A stretch of DNA of 64,000 nucleotides from Rusavskia elegans (Eukaryota > Ascomycota > Lecanoromycetes > Teloschistales > Teloschistaceae). A program made the position numbers and the translations under genes. Within the stretch, counting starts at the first letter, position 1. Every line of letters begins with the position of its first letter. Where the stretch lies: NCBI GenBank assembly GCA_011316305.1, contig SAUG01000026.1:1-64000 (forward strand). Reading direction: 5' to 3'. This document shows positions 1-11,239 of the stretch, piece by piece. The notes beneath the pieces are model-generated. The model saw nothing but the letters and a program-made list of their open reading frames with translations, was not told the DNA's origin and did not search any database.

Positions 1-85
1 GGGCATTTAGGAGAGCTGCTTATGTATTCCGCGCTAGAGCAACAAAGGAGAGGAGTGAGAAAGTAGCATGAGGGAGAAGACTCAC

Positions 86-3000
86 ATAGCCCTGGAACGC
101 CCGACTGTTGTTTACGGAGAAGACAAGGATGACGTTACGGCACGTATTGAAGGCTTCGGTGAGGGTATCGAAATTCTTGGTCTGGGTCGACCATATACAC
201 TATTCAAACCATCGTACTGATAAGTACAAACATCGAGATCGATCACAAATACAAAGAATGGGATCCAAGAGGTAGGCGGAAATATGTAGATTCGGCGGCA
301 GGTGAGATCACTCACGTCACGCTGGGCAGCTTCCACGTTCTCGGCATTCCAGCTTTTGATCATGAAATATCTCGAGTCTAACAAGAATCATGAGCCGCGC
401 CGTGGAAAAAAAGAGAAAGTATGAGTATCATCAAGGGAGGTCTAAGCCTGAAGATTCAGAACGAGACTGACCGCCTGCTTTGAGGTCCACGGACTCGCTG
501 TTCTTCCAACCCGAAGGCGCCGGGCTGACGGCACAGGATGAGTAACCAGCACGAGGCTTGTAGGTCTGATATGCGCCTCTGCCACCCCGGGACCCACCCC
601 GAGGGCCTCTGTTCGGATATGAAGGATGATTATGTGAAGAGTACGAAGGCTTGCGCTCCTCGAGGTGGCCTGTGGAGTCCTGTCTCCGTACATCAGTACT
701 CGGACGGCGGTAATCCTGGTCTCGGCTGGCAGAATATTCCTGTTCTCGACCGTGAGCCCACGAGTTCTGCCGAGAGGGGTAGCTGAAATCAGAGGCTCGC
801 CTATGAGCACTCAGGCTTCTGCGACGGTCGTTGGGTGATCGACTCCTGCCACGCAAGTCGTAACCCGCAGGTCTCTGGTCCAAAGAATACCTCCGATCGT
901 GGGTGGGTTGATCATGTCCACCAGTTGTCCTTGGGCTAATGTCTTGGCCTCTTACGTTCGATCGCAGGTCGGTATCAACACGAGCGATCTTCTTGCTTTG
1001 ATCGAGGTCATTGTTGTCGTCGGGTCTTTGTCTCTTGAGATTTGAAGGACTGGTCTGGGGGGCTTCGCGAGGCGTGACGTCGTCGTTCGTTCGTGTTGCC
1101 GATTTCAAGGAGCCAGCGCTGTCAGGTAAGTCTCCGATGCCGCCATTGCTGGTCCTCTTCGGCAAAGTCAGCGGTGGAGGCATCGGCTTCGCTGCTGCCG
1201 TCTCAATAGATATGGCCCTATGTACCGAAACAGGTGTTGGAGGCTCTGTTTGTTCTCGCGCTGCGAGGGATTGTGAGCGCATCGAGGTGAAGTGATCGAA
1301 TTGGAGTAAGGACTCGCGCTCCAATGCAAGCTTCTCCGCCTCCAGGGCTCTCAGTCTTTTCTGTCGCGCAAAGAAGCCTTCACGATACTCTGGGACATAG
1401 TATCTATGATATTCAAGAAATTCATAGAGATCGCCAAGGCCTTGCGGACTCAGATCAATGCCCATCTTTTGAATCTGCTCGTATTGATAATGAGTCAATT
1501 TATGGGCGCCTTGATCGCTCGAGGATTTGCCTGGAGAAATAATCTTGGGCGCATGTTGCTTTACTGGCTTTGCAACACTATCATCTGCAGAAGTGCCATT
1601 GACATTAGGCTTGTCGTGAAAGACTACCGGCTTATCATTCCATGACTTCCCACCTTCATTCGTTTTGATTTTCGATCGAGGAGACGGTGTTTTCTGGTCT
1701 GCTAGCTGCTTCTTGTACAATGCGGCAAGGTCCTCATTCTGCTTTCTTTCCTGCTCGTGCCTATCAGGTCGTGGGGCCGTAGCAGTTCTTGAAGGCAGTC
1801 GAGGCCGCGACTGCGCGGTCACGGAAGAAGGTTTCGCTGGTTGCTGATGATCAAGGTTATCGACCTTGTCCATATCCATATTGTCACGTCCATGATAATT
1901 GGTATTACGCTCTCCTCGTAGGGATGGCGATGGGAGTCCTTCCTCCCGTACATGAGTGATCCTTTGGGCAAGAGGTACGTTGCGAGGCTCAGCACTTGTA
2001 TTGACAGACTTCCGTTGATCTGTGTTCTGCAATAGAGAGCTTTGTCGCGACTTTGACGGCACGGCTGCTTGCTTCGAATCATCCGCTCGAGAATGTGGCG
2101 TCTTTGGGGGCTGCCGTTTGTCAGACTTGTCGATGGTGATCTTCTTTTCAGCAGCCTTTCGAGGTTCATCATTGACCTTTTCGACGTTCTTTCGACCTTG
2201 GTTGCTGTTGGTGGTCGGCTCTTGGTCACTGTGGATCTCACCTGATTCCGGGCTCCCTGGAATTCCAGCATGCGTTACTTTGGGGCTGACTGTTGTATGG
2301 GAGGTTGGTATGGTACGCGGGCCAACAGCATGTGATCCGTTCGCGCCGCCATTCGTCTTTCCGTTGGCTGACCCCGACGTATTCGTGCCAACGACTGGCA
2401 GGCTTGAGTCTTTGTCTGCTTCTGAAGCTCGATACTCGTCAATCAGACCTTCGATGTCAGCATTATGGGTAGGTATACTTTGGGCTTTTGAGGGATTCTG
2501 TGAAGACTTATCCGCTGATTGGGGGGAGGATGAATCCTTCGGCATCGCGATCGCCTCGCCAGGCTTTGGACGTTGTTCTACGCTACTGACATCATTCTCC
2601 TTGTTTTCCCGTTCGCTGCCACCCATTTTCATTTTCACATTATCCGGTTCTTTTCTGGCACTCCGCGGTACTGAAGGTGTTGTCGAGCCCTGGCGTCTGT
2701 TGGCGAGTAATTGTGCTCTCAATTCGGCTGCACGATTGCTTGGATCAACTGCAGGGCCTTTCGGTGTCGCTGTCTGCGATTTGGCGGGCGCGGCAACTTT
2801 GACCTGAGAAGGCAGTGAGCCTGAGGTGTGTTTTGAATTGGCAGGAAGTATAGAAGTATTGTCTGTTTTGTTCATTTCGTTGTCGTAAAAGTCGTCATTG
2901 CCATCATAATCAGGAAGCTCATTCTGCTGATTCTGAAAGAAGCCGTTGTTGCTCGAAAAGTCCGATGGGAAAGGGAGATTGAAGTTATAGCCCGGCAAAG

Positions 3001-3160
3001 GTATATTGCTCCATGATTGAAACCCAAAGTCCGGCTGCGGGAAAGCAGGGAACCCTGGATTCATCAGCGTATTGGCATATGTTGTATCAGCTCCAGTGGA
3101 ATTGTTGCTGCCAGCCGGATTTGAGACTTGATTATACTGGTCTCGAGATGGTGCTGACAT
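86..3160 (-). CDS. YTH-domain RNA-binding protein (putative m6A reader), 3' end beyond the window
   Basis: Three exons are visible on the minus strand: 3160-472, 377-316 and 199-86. The joining introns begin GTCAGT and GTGAGT. Exon 1 encodes about 896 residues of disordered, Ser/Asn/Pro/Arg-rich sequence, ending in an RGG-like patch (GGSRGGRG). Exons 2 and 3 read DSRYFMIKSWNAENVEAAQRD, then IWSTQTKN and VILVFSVNNSRAFQGY. This matches the first half of a YTH domain, including the first aromatic-cage Trp in IWST and the core strand VILVFSV. In known YTH proteins this fold binds N6-methyladenosine in RNA. The rest of the domain, with its remaining cage residues, should lie left of base 1: a donor GTGAGT starts at 85 and no acceptor in the remaining bases gives a continuing domain. 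The family is clear. Methyl-A binding is inferred from it, and the start at 3160 is the first Met of the open frame. Confidence 0.85.
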
Positions 3161-3664
3161 GTTCGAGTGCTGCTACATAGCATGTTGAGGTCCCTATCAG
3201 GATTTTCGCAGCCACTTCTGAGTAGCTCGTGAGGATTGTTGACTCAATGGCAGGCACGTCGAAGTACAAGCAAGCTGCTTCTGATCAAAGCAAGCTTTTG
3301 GTGCCGTTTGCTTCCTAACCTGGCCAGAGTGATGGAACCAGAGATGAGCTGGAACGGTTGTGGAGATTCGTCCCAGATGAGCTACGAAGTTGGAATAATA
3401 AATATTATGTACAAATTCAGACAGGAAGCGGTGGGACGCGAAAATGACGTTACGCACGGGCCACACGCAGATCATTCTGACTCAGCAACTCACTGCTCTC
3501 GCAAGTCTCCCTTCCTGTGTTCTGGATCATTTATCACCCGGAGGTCGTTCGACACAATGGGCTCTGGGGTCCCTCATAAGCTCGACACCCATAGGCTGGC
3601 TGCTAAAAATAAAAGAATTGGAATTCAAAGACGGAATGTCACAGCTCAACGGCTATTGAGACTT
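3161..3664. other. Intergenic, 504 bp
   Basis: This is the upstream region of the YTH gene and the downstream region of the next minus-strand gene. Short open frames on both strands here do not look coding. I see no repeat or RNA gene. Confidence 0.5.
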
Positions 3665-5318
3665 TCAGGGGTCACTTCTTGTCTGTCTTAATCGAGTCAC
3701 TACCCTTCGAAATGTGCCAGGTCTTTTGCTCACCCCTTCAGCTACCACGACTGCATTGCTCGAGCTGTCTTCGCCTCTTCTTGCAGCTGTGCCCCGCGGT
3801 AGTCCACTTCCTGCTCGCCCTGCCGGCCTCTCAGCAACGCTTGCAATTGAGCTCATTCGAGGCTTAACATCTTCAAGATGGTAGAGAGTCATGGGGGTCA
3901 TTGGGCGTTCAGTTTCAAAGGAGGCACCATGGTGATCATCGTCATCACCAAAGACGGTGGTCGACGTCGAAGCAGTTCGCCGTGGCAATACCGCTGGAGA
4001 ATCTGCTAGCGGCGAAGACGGTATTGACGATAGGACTGAGTCGTGCATTTCACCCAGCCTATGCCGAGTACCATCTGCCATACTGGGCCTCTGTCGACTG
4101 CGATCGTCCGCGCTGAGAGCCAGAGACTGCACGTCATCCGTTCTCCTACGGTTCGACAGCTCGGAGATCCCGTTGGATATTACTTGTTTGGTGCTATACC
4201 GGAAATTTGGCGACCACTATAGTAAATTTCGGAGTCAGCAAGTCTGCTTCACGACATAACGTAGCGTTCTGAGAACCTATCTCGGGAGCTCAAAGGGTTT
4301 GCCTTACTTGCTCGCAAAAAGCCACCCATACTCCTGTTATGGCAATCAAGGTACGTAAGTCATCGTCAGTCTCGATGACCGTCTTATATGGCTTGTTACA
4401 TTCGCCGTCGTCGATTTCCTCGCCGTTCACGGATCCCAGCTGCTCGAATGATTCTGTGTTACCTTGACCTAGAGTAGCCTGCGGACTACAAGGGACAGTA
4501 TATCGATCGTAGACGTCGATGGATTGCTTGCTCATGTTGGCAATGACTGGATGCCGGCGTGACTTGACATCGATAAGACTGAATCTGAACTTTGATGCGG
4601 CAAGTTCCAGCCGCTCCGAACTTCCTGCCCCTTCCGATTTCGAGTCCTCTCTTTTTGGCACCCACCTCGCTATAGATTGGGAGCCTCCTTGACCTTGGGA
4701 TACAAATTCGTACGCTCCACTTTGGAGTGAAGTAGCCTTCCAAGTGGGTCGGTGAGAAAATCGGATCTCCGTACGGCACTGACCATTCCTTTTTGTTGGA
4801 CTTGATTGACATATCGCAGCGACAATTTCTCGGTCGGTCTTTTCGCCTTGTTCTACATTCCAAGGCGATCGTTCAGGGTCCGTAGAAAGCGAAGTCCGCG
4901 GTTGACTTTGAACAAACACCAGGTCATCTAGACCCAAGCCTTGCCTGTTCTGGAGTATGCGCGGAACCCGCCATGAAAGCCGTGGTGCGAAAAGGATCGA
5001 CGGAAGAACATCGAAGAGGGGTATTGGACGAGATGCGTTGGTAACCCGTTGCAGTTGGAGTAGCGTTTTTGGACGGAGACGGAATCGCTGTCTCTGCCTG
5101 GCAGAAGGCGGGGGATGCGCAAGCTGATAAGTTGTTCTACTCTGGGACGATCTCCTCCTACTTCTCGCTTTCGGTGGGCCCGAGCATTCAACTGAGCTAT
5201 TCCTCGACTCTGCAACCGTCGGAGCTTCTTCTGGGGCCACATCATCAGTGGATGTCGGTGAGTTGCGACTTCCAGATACTGTCGGCTTCGTTGGCGACAC
5301 CGTCGTAAGAAAATTCAT
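3665..5318 (-). CDS. Conserved-looking hypothetical protein, two exons, 520 aa
   Basis: Exons are 5318-4308 and 4216-3665. The 91-bp intron has donor GTAAGG and a CTGAC branch site before ACTATAG. The junction is in phase 0 and reads VAFCEQ|WSPNFRYST. The N-terminal third is Ser/Pro/Arg-rich and disordered. A more ordered block around residues 250-300 contains KFRFSLIDVKSRRHPVIANM. A weakly hydrophobic stretch (LIAITGVWVAFCEQW) just before the junction could be a membrane-associated helix. The tail is Ser-rich with a basic C-terminus (FRRVVTRLRQTR). I do not recognise the family. I chose Met at 5318, where the reading turns compositionally fungal. An in-frame Met at 5471 would add 51 Cys/Phe-rich residues that look untranslated. 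Confidence 0.6.
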
Positions 5319-6567
5319 GACGGAGAGTGGAAAGAACAAAGGGTCCTGGAAGCGCTTCGTGTAGGCGATACTGAAGCAGCTGTGGAAGACCGAATGAATG
5401 CAGCAGTGTGAGGATGATGCGAAGTCACGGGGGTTGATCAGGTATGAGCACATTTGAGATGCAGAGAACATCCGACAACTTCAAGCTGTGACCGACCAAG
5501 GTGAAGGGTGTTGACGAAGACGGCACAGACGATGAGCCTTAGAGCTTAGGTATTATTCCGTGTTCCTGTGAAAGGGCCAGGTATGGAGATCAGCAAGTGT
5601 ATGCATAGAGTGGGGTGACACGGGCCCGGGGACTTGCAAGGACCGAACCGGTGAAGCTAACCGTGAATGAGTGATTAAATAACTGACCCTCCGTGTTGGA
5701 CGTTTGAGGACTATGTTTCCCCGAGCTCTCTCGAGTCCTACGGTAGTAATGCAACCACAGGAATGACAAACACGAGCGGGCGAATAGAAATATACAGCCA
5801 TACAATTGATTGCGGCTGAGAAGCCCAAGGTAAGGTAGGATCATATGATGATGTGAGATGCCAACAAACCCAGAGGAAAAGCCACCGCGAGCCTAAATCC
5901 AAGGCAGATCTCGAACCATTCATGGTACAGCTGTCGACAAGCTGTGACAGCATAATTCGATGCTTCAGTCGTTCCATGCGCTTGGAACCAACGCATTGGA
6001 AACACGAATAATGTGGGTGGAGGGGGATTTCGGGGGTCCGGATATCCGATGGATCCATTTCATAGGAGCATGACAGTCGGCAAGCTGGACTCTGGCAACC
6101 ACAATAATGGTCGTTGTTTTGGCGAGACTCGGCAAGGTCTCTTGGACTGTCAAGCAGTGCAAACACCCTAGAAGCTGGAGGCTGCGACTTCCTGACCAGC
6201 CGTGTTCAATACCTATAGCATGTCCCTGGGGACGTTCCAAATCCATCGCTGGATATTTGCTTTGCAGTTCCTGTGCTACAGTCACGTAGCAAAAGCTGAC
6301 ATAACATTCTTGCTCTGACTTGTACAAGCGTTGAGTTATCCATGCTTGCCCGTTGTGATAAAGGATGAGGTGAGCACGGATGATTGCTGCCGTAGGGCCG
6401 GCCATTAGTGATGAGTTACATAAGCCTTTAGGGCTACTAGCGTGTCTTGCATCCAGAAACGATGTCTGAGGAAGATGTCTGAGGAAGATGTCTGAGGAAC
6501 TGAGGATCCTCAACTTCTGAAGACTGACCCATACTAGCATGCGAAGGATCACGGAGAACTTCATACC
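5319..6567. other. Divergent intergenic region, 1.25 kb
   Basis: This lies between two divergent starts, the minus-strand gene ending at 5318 and dsc2 at 6568. A 199-codon open frame on the minus strand (5965-6564) has no recognisable domain and is rejected. The only structure I see is a triplicated 13-mer, listed separately. Confidence 0.5.
6461..6499 (+). repeat. 13-bp tandem repeat, 3 perfect copies
   Basis: Three head-to-tail copies of GATGTCTGAGGAA occupy 6461-6473, 6474-6486 and 6487-6499. They end 68 bp upstream of the dsc2 start codon, so they lie in its leader or promoter. Confidence 0.9.
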
Positions 6568-7375
6568 ATGCTTGCCTCTGGCTTTACAGCCGCTACTGTA
6601 TCAAAGTGGCTTTTCTTTGGCACGATAGCCTCGTCGATTCTGGTCAGCATCACCGACACGAAATACCTCTACCATATCCAACTCGTGCCTCATCTCTGGC
6701 GGTACAAACAGTTCTGGAGGCTTCTAATATGGCAATCATGTTACAACAACTCGGGCGAACTTTTGTTTGGAGTTATGACGCTGTATAATCTGCGGATTGT
6801 TGAGCGCCTGTGGGGTTCCCGAAAATTCGCTGTCCGTATACTGTGTCCCAAACGTGTACTGCAGTCACTGGAGCTTGGATGCTGACAGCTACCAACAGTC
6901 CTTCTTGACGGCCATCCTTTTTCCAACTCTCTTCATCCCACCGCTTCTCCTTACTCTCCTCCGTCCCATCACCTTTTCCACTCTGAACGTACTGCCAGCT
7001 GGCCCAACTCCTCTCATATTCGCGTTGTTGGCTCAATACCATGCCACCATTCCTACCGTCTACAAGTACCGTCTCCTTCTCTCGTCTTCATCCACGGATG
7101 CACTCACCCTCAGTGACAAGTCGCTTGTCTATCTTCTGGCAGCACAGTTGGCTTTATCCTCATTACCAGGATCCTTGATTGGTGCAACCGCTGGTTGGTT
7201 CGTCGGCGTGGCATGGAGGAGAGATCTGGGACCCGAGCTGTGGACTACATGGAGACTCCCCACCTGGATGACCGGAGGAAAGCAGGGACGAGGAGGAGAC
7301 TTCGAACACTTGCAACGCCGGCTAGAAGGCGAGGGCAGAGGTACGGGGACTGTCGTTGATCATAACGAGGTTTAG
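6568..7375 (+). CDS. dsc2: Rhomboid-like Dsc E3 ligase complex subunit 2 (Dsc2/DscB)
   Basis: Exons are 6568-6831 and 6899-7375, giving 246 aa. The 67-bp intron has donor GTCCGT, branch GCTGAC and acceptor CAACAG, joining RKFA to SFLTAI. The protein is strongly hydrophobic, with about five to six membrane segments. It carries the family block ITDTKYLYHIQLVPHLWRYK near residues 28-47, followed by LYNLRIVERLWGSRKFA and LPAGPTPLIFALLAQYHA. In fission yeast and Aspergillus the Dsc complex is a Golgi membrane ubiquitin ligase that triggers cleavage of the sterol/hypoxia factor SREBP; Dsc2 is its rhomboid pseudoprotease-like subunit. Fission yeast Dsc2 and human UBAC2 end in a UBA domain. I see none here: the frame stops soon after LQRRLEGEGRG. 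A possible donor GTACGG at that point could lead to an unseen last exon. Confidence 0.8.
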
Positions 7376-7924
7376 GCCGAGGTAGTTTGGATCCATTTTC
7401 AAGGTGCTTCTTGACAAGAGAAAACTTTCTACCGCCCACGAAGAACGAGCAGAACACGATCAACTGTGAGACGTTATCTTGCCACTTACGATTCTATCAT
7501 CTTGCGATCTGTACTGTCTACTGGCAGCTGAGTAGAGTACGTAGAAATTGAGACCAGACGAAAGATAGGGGTCGGCCGGCCCTGCGCTCCGGGCATTTCT
7601 AGAAGTAGTTAGTCGCGGAAGTTGCAATCATTCTTTTCTTGTATTTGTATGCGCATAACCCCATGTAAAGATTTGGACACAGCTCGCGACGCTTTGATCT
7701 GCCTCATCCGCCTTACACCACTGCTTCTTGCGATGATGTCGACCTCTTTCGACTCGGATCTAGGTCTTGGAATGCATCCTCCTGGATAGCTGATCTATTC
7801 CACCCCTCCGAACTCCTCCTAAGCGGTCTGCGGCCGCTTCTGAAAGACTATCCTACAGCTACCATTACTGATGATCGCGTGAGGCATCTGACTTTTTGTC
7901 GGTATTCGAGGCCAAACCGCCAAC
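7376..7924. other. Intergenic, 549 bp
   Basis: This is the downstream region of dsc2 and the promoter or leader of the Uds1-domain gene. I see no convincing exon or repeat. If dsc2 has a further C-terminal exon it would lie here. Confidence 0.45.
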
Positions 7925-10541
7925 ATGAACGGTCATAGCAGGCAATTCTCGTCCTCTTCCTTGACCAATGACCCCATCTACGGAGCTGGCCAGCATGCAC
8001 AGATCGGGGTATCGTCGCAAACATTGCTCAATGGTTATCGAGATACATTGCAAAGCGCGGATGGATACGGAGACAAACGGACAGTAAGGGATCCTGACAA
8101 GTGGGCACTGATCCGAATTACCTGCTGACGGACCGATCAGTCCAAACGTTCGAGATCCAGGAGCTCGGGACCTCTCGACTCCCACGACCCTGTATCAATG
8201 CACCTGTTGATGGAAACTGCGTTGGGCGAAAGTCAGAACTATGACATCCTCTCCATTGAAGAGTTGGAGAATCTAAAGAAGGAGCTCGACCTGCTCTCGT
8301 CACGCATAGATGCTACCAAGCGCAAGCTGGTCCTCGAGAATAAGATTCGCGATGCAGCGCAGTCATTCAACCGACTTGATTCGCCAAGCAACCGTGATAG
8401 TGTCAGAGATGGATTTGGGAGATCTCCTAAAGGACACCGGAGGAGCGTCCTGGGCAGCAGAGGCAGCATGAGCGATTTGTTAAACCCCAGCGGTGACGAA
8501 TTGGCGACAAGTACCAAAAAATGCGAAGAATTGGCTCAAGAGCTATGGAAATTAGAAAAACGCATGCAGGAGCTGCAGAGACGATTATTGGAACACACTG
8601 CTGGTGTGCTGCAAGTGACCCATACTGGATTTCTCAAGAATCAGACACCACCTCGTACTCCTGATACATTCTCTCATTACATGACCAGCCGTGATAATGA
8701 AGCATCGGATCAGAATTTCTACGACTTTGATGATAGAAGTTTTTACCAGACGCTTGACTCCTTGCTGGAGCCTGGAGACCGTTCGGACGGTCCTGGAGGG
8801 TTTCCAGGTCATAGCTTTGCAAAACAGAATCAGGCAATCTTGGACACCGAGCGCAGACTGGATTCTCTAACTGGCAGACTGCGAGCCGCAATTGCAGAGG
8901 CCAATGCAGGAAGAGATGTCACTTCAGAGATTCCTGCGATAAGTAAAGATGATCAAGACACGCCAGAAGCATTGATCCAATCGCATCTGGATCATCTGGA
9001 AAAGGGGCTCGAAGTAATCCAAAAAAATCAAAACGCTGCTATTGAGAAATTGAAAGGAGACACTCGGGACCTGGTTTCCAAGTCCGCTTTGCATGAAGAC
9101 AGGGCTGGCCAATACGAAGCCAATCTGACGGGTCTTTGGAACGTCTTGGCCTCGGGTCACGATCAGCACTCGCAACGGGACTCTTCCGGCTCGGAGGATT
9201 CCAGGTCATCCTTCAAATCTAATGAACCCTTCTCGCTCGAAGGGTTTACACACAGGGTGCGGTCACTTCACACCAAAAACGCTCATCTTCGAGAGCAGAA
9301 AGACATCCTAACGCGTCAGGTCCAGCAACAAAGAGAACTCAACGGAAAGTCAGACGCGGAAAAGGATGCTCAAATCTCCGATCTTACGACAGAACTGGAG
9401 CGGGTACATGTCGCCTTGGAAGCAAAGCACAACGAAGCGAAGGAATGCAGGGATGAGCTGGTTCTCGTGACACAGCATTTAGACACTGCTCGACAAGAAG
9501 CTACGTTACAGGAGCAACAGCGCGAGAAAGGCGCGCGGGATCGGCTCGAAACGGAGAGGCAAGCGCGAAGGGAAACCGAGGAGCAGCTTCTGAGCGATCG
9601 GGAGGCGAAGCAAAGCGCATTACACAGTCTCGAAGCTGAGCTCGCGGATACCAAAGATGATCATGGAATCGCGAGGGCAGCGATGCGTGCTGAGTTGGAA
9701 GAGTCGGAAAAGCGGGTACAACAGTCGATTGCTCAAGTCGAAGCTGCCAAGGAAGCAAAGGTACATCAAGACGCCATGGAACTAAGTCTTCGGCAGCAAA
9801 TTGATGACAAGACGCGCGAAGCCGAGAAAGCCCATGAAGAGATCCAGAGTCTCGAGGGGGAAATGGTCCGCTTGCATACCGAATTGACTGTTGCCAAAGC
9901 GGAGCTGGACGGGGCATATGGTACACGGGCACAGCGGGCAGCAGAAATGTCTGCGAATCCCGCCGTACAAAAAGAGATTGAAGACTTGAACGAGCGGAAT
10001 GCTGAACTTGCCGAAGAACTAGCCAGTCTCCGGTCTCGCCACCACTCTACAGAAAGCGAAAAGGCCGAGTACGACGGACGGATCAAGACTCTTGAGCAGG
10101 AATTAAGCGAGACGATTGCCGAGTTCGAAAGCATGACAAAGGCCAGCATTGAGTTCGAGAAAGAGCGCGAAGTTCTGGAAGCCATGGTTGACCGGATGCG
10201 TGATCGGAGCGAAGAGCTTGAAAATCAGCTTGCAGAGGAGAAGTTGAAGTGGATGGGTGTCAAGAGTCCGATGGCCGCTGGCAACCGGGACTCTTCAGTG
10301 CCAGGATCCACCAGCGCCAACGTACTCAAGAACGAATTCCGAAAGATGATGCGGGAGATGCGTGCAGAGAATATGAAAGCTCTCAGAGTAAGTCAAGATC
10401 CGACGTTGCCAGCAAAAGCATACTAAACCACCTCAGCTCGAACAAGAAGAGCGACGGAAGCTCGAGGGCATGATTCGCACCTTGAAGAAAGACCAGACTC
10501 CGGGGAAATCATCGCTGAATCAAACCATCACGGCCGCTTGA
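7925..10541 (+). CDS. Coiled-coil protein with Uds1 (up-regulated during septation) domain
   Basis: Exons are 7925-8083, 8141-10387 and 10437-10541, giving 836 aa. The first intron runs GTAAGG to GATCAG and the second GTAAGT to CTCAG, with a TACTAAAC branch. A short basic Ser-rich N-terminus (KRSRSRSS) precedes the conserved block beginning YDILSIEELENLKKELD at about residue 80, which continues through helical sequence to EELAQELWKLEKRMQELQRR. That block is the Uds1 signature. From about residue 200 onward nearly everything is heptad-like Glu/Lys/Gln-rich coiled coil, ending ERRKLEGMIRTLKKD. Proteins with this domain are linked to septation in yeast-type models. A scaffold role at septa or the cortex is inference. 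Confidence 0.8.
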
Positions 10542-11239
10542 ATATCCGACATCTGGACCAAAGAGCTGCTTCAGGACAACATCGTGAGCAGTCTTGCCCT
10601 CTCTTGAGGCCAACCGGACCCAGCAACAGCGAAACCGTGCCAGTCTGTGTGTCCGAATTGGAGATCAACAATACCTGATCTCTTGCATGGAGTCAAAACT
10701 GGCTTCTGATCAGTTAAAACGCAAAGCATTGGGCGTGGGGATTGGATTTGGGATTGTGATATATATCTTTGTTACGGGCAGATGACGATATTGAGATGAA
10801 CAACGAGTAGGTATCGCAAAAGACGGCATAGCAGGGGGGAACGGTAAGGTAAGAAGATGTTATTCAATCTATGGGAATTATACAACTACATACGGTAATG
10901 CAGCCTTGCACATAGACTTTTGTTTCCTTACCCACAAACAACTCCCTCAGGCCGTCGGTCACCATTCTCGATGGAGTAAGACCTGTACAAGGCTTATGTA
11001 GGACCATTTCTTTTCCATTGATCCGATGTTGTTTGAGAAGGGCATCTCGTTTCGGCAGACACAGGCAGCGAGTGTCTTGGTTGCGCTTTCCTTACCTAAA
11101 GCACCTTATTCATTCACTTCACGTCCGCCCTTGCAATCAATTGTATGCAGATGCCCCCGCAGCCATTGCTGTATTGACTCTGCACCTTGCTCCTTCTCCT
11201 CTACGCTACTTCTCTTGTTCGCAGCATCCCTTCTACAGC
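10542..11239. other. Intergenic, 698 bp
   Basis: This separates the Uds1-domain gene from the next plus-strand gene. The open frame of the downstream gene extends 5' to 11018, but that part is Cys/His/Phe-rich and more likely leader. Nothing else is evident. Confidence 0.45.

Noticed and set aside
2022..2807. 261-codon plus-strand open frame
   Set aside because: Antisense to exon 1 of the YTH gene; composition is a mirror of its Ser/Pro codons and no domain is visible.
5965..6564. 199-codon minus-strand open frame upstream of dsc2
   Set aside because: No domain, odd Leu/Ser/His composition, contains the 13-bp tandem repeats and overlaps the dsc2 promoter.
9501..9932. 143-codon minus-strand open frame
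   Set aside because: Antisense shadow of the coiled-coil region of the Uds1-domain gene.
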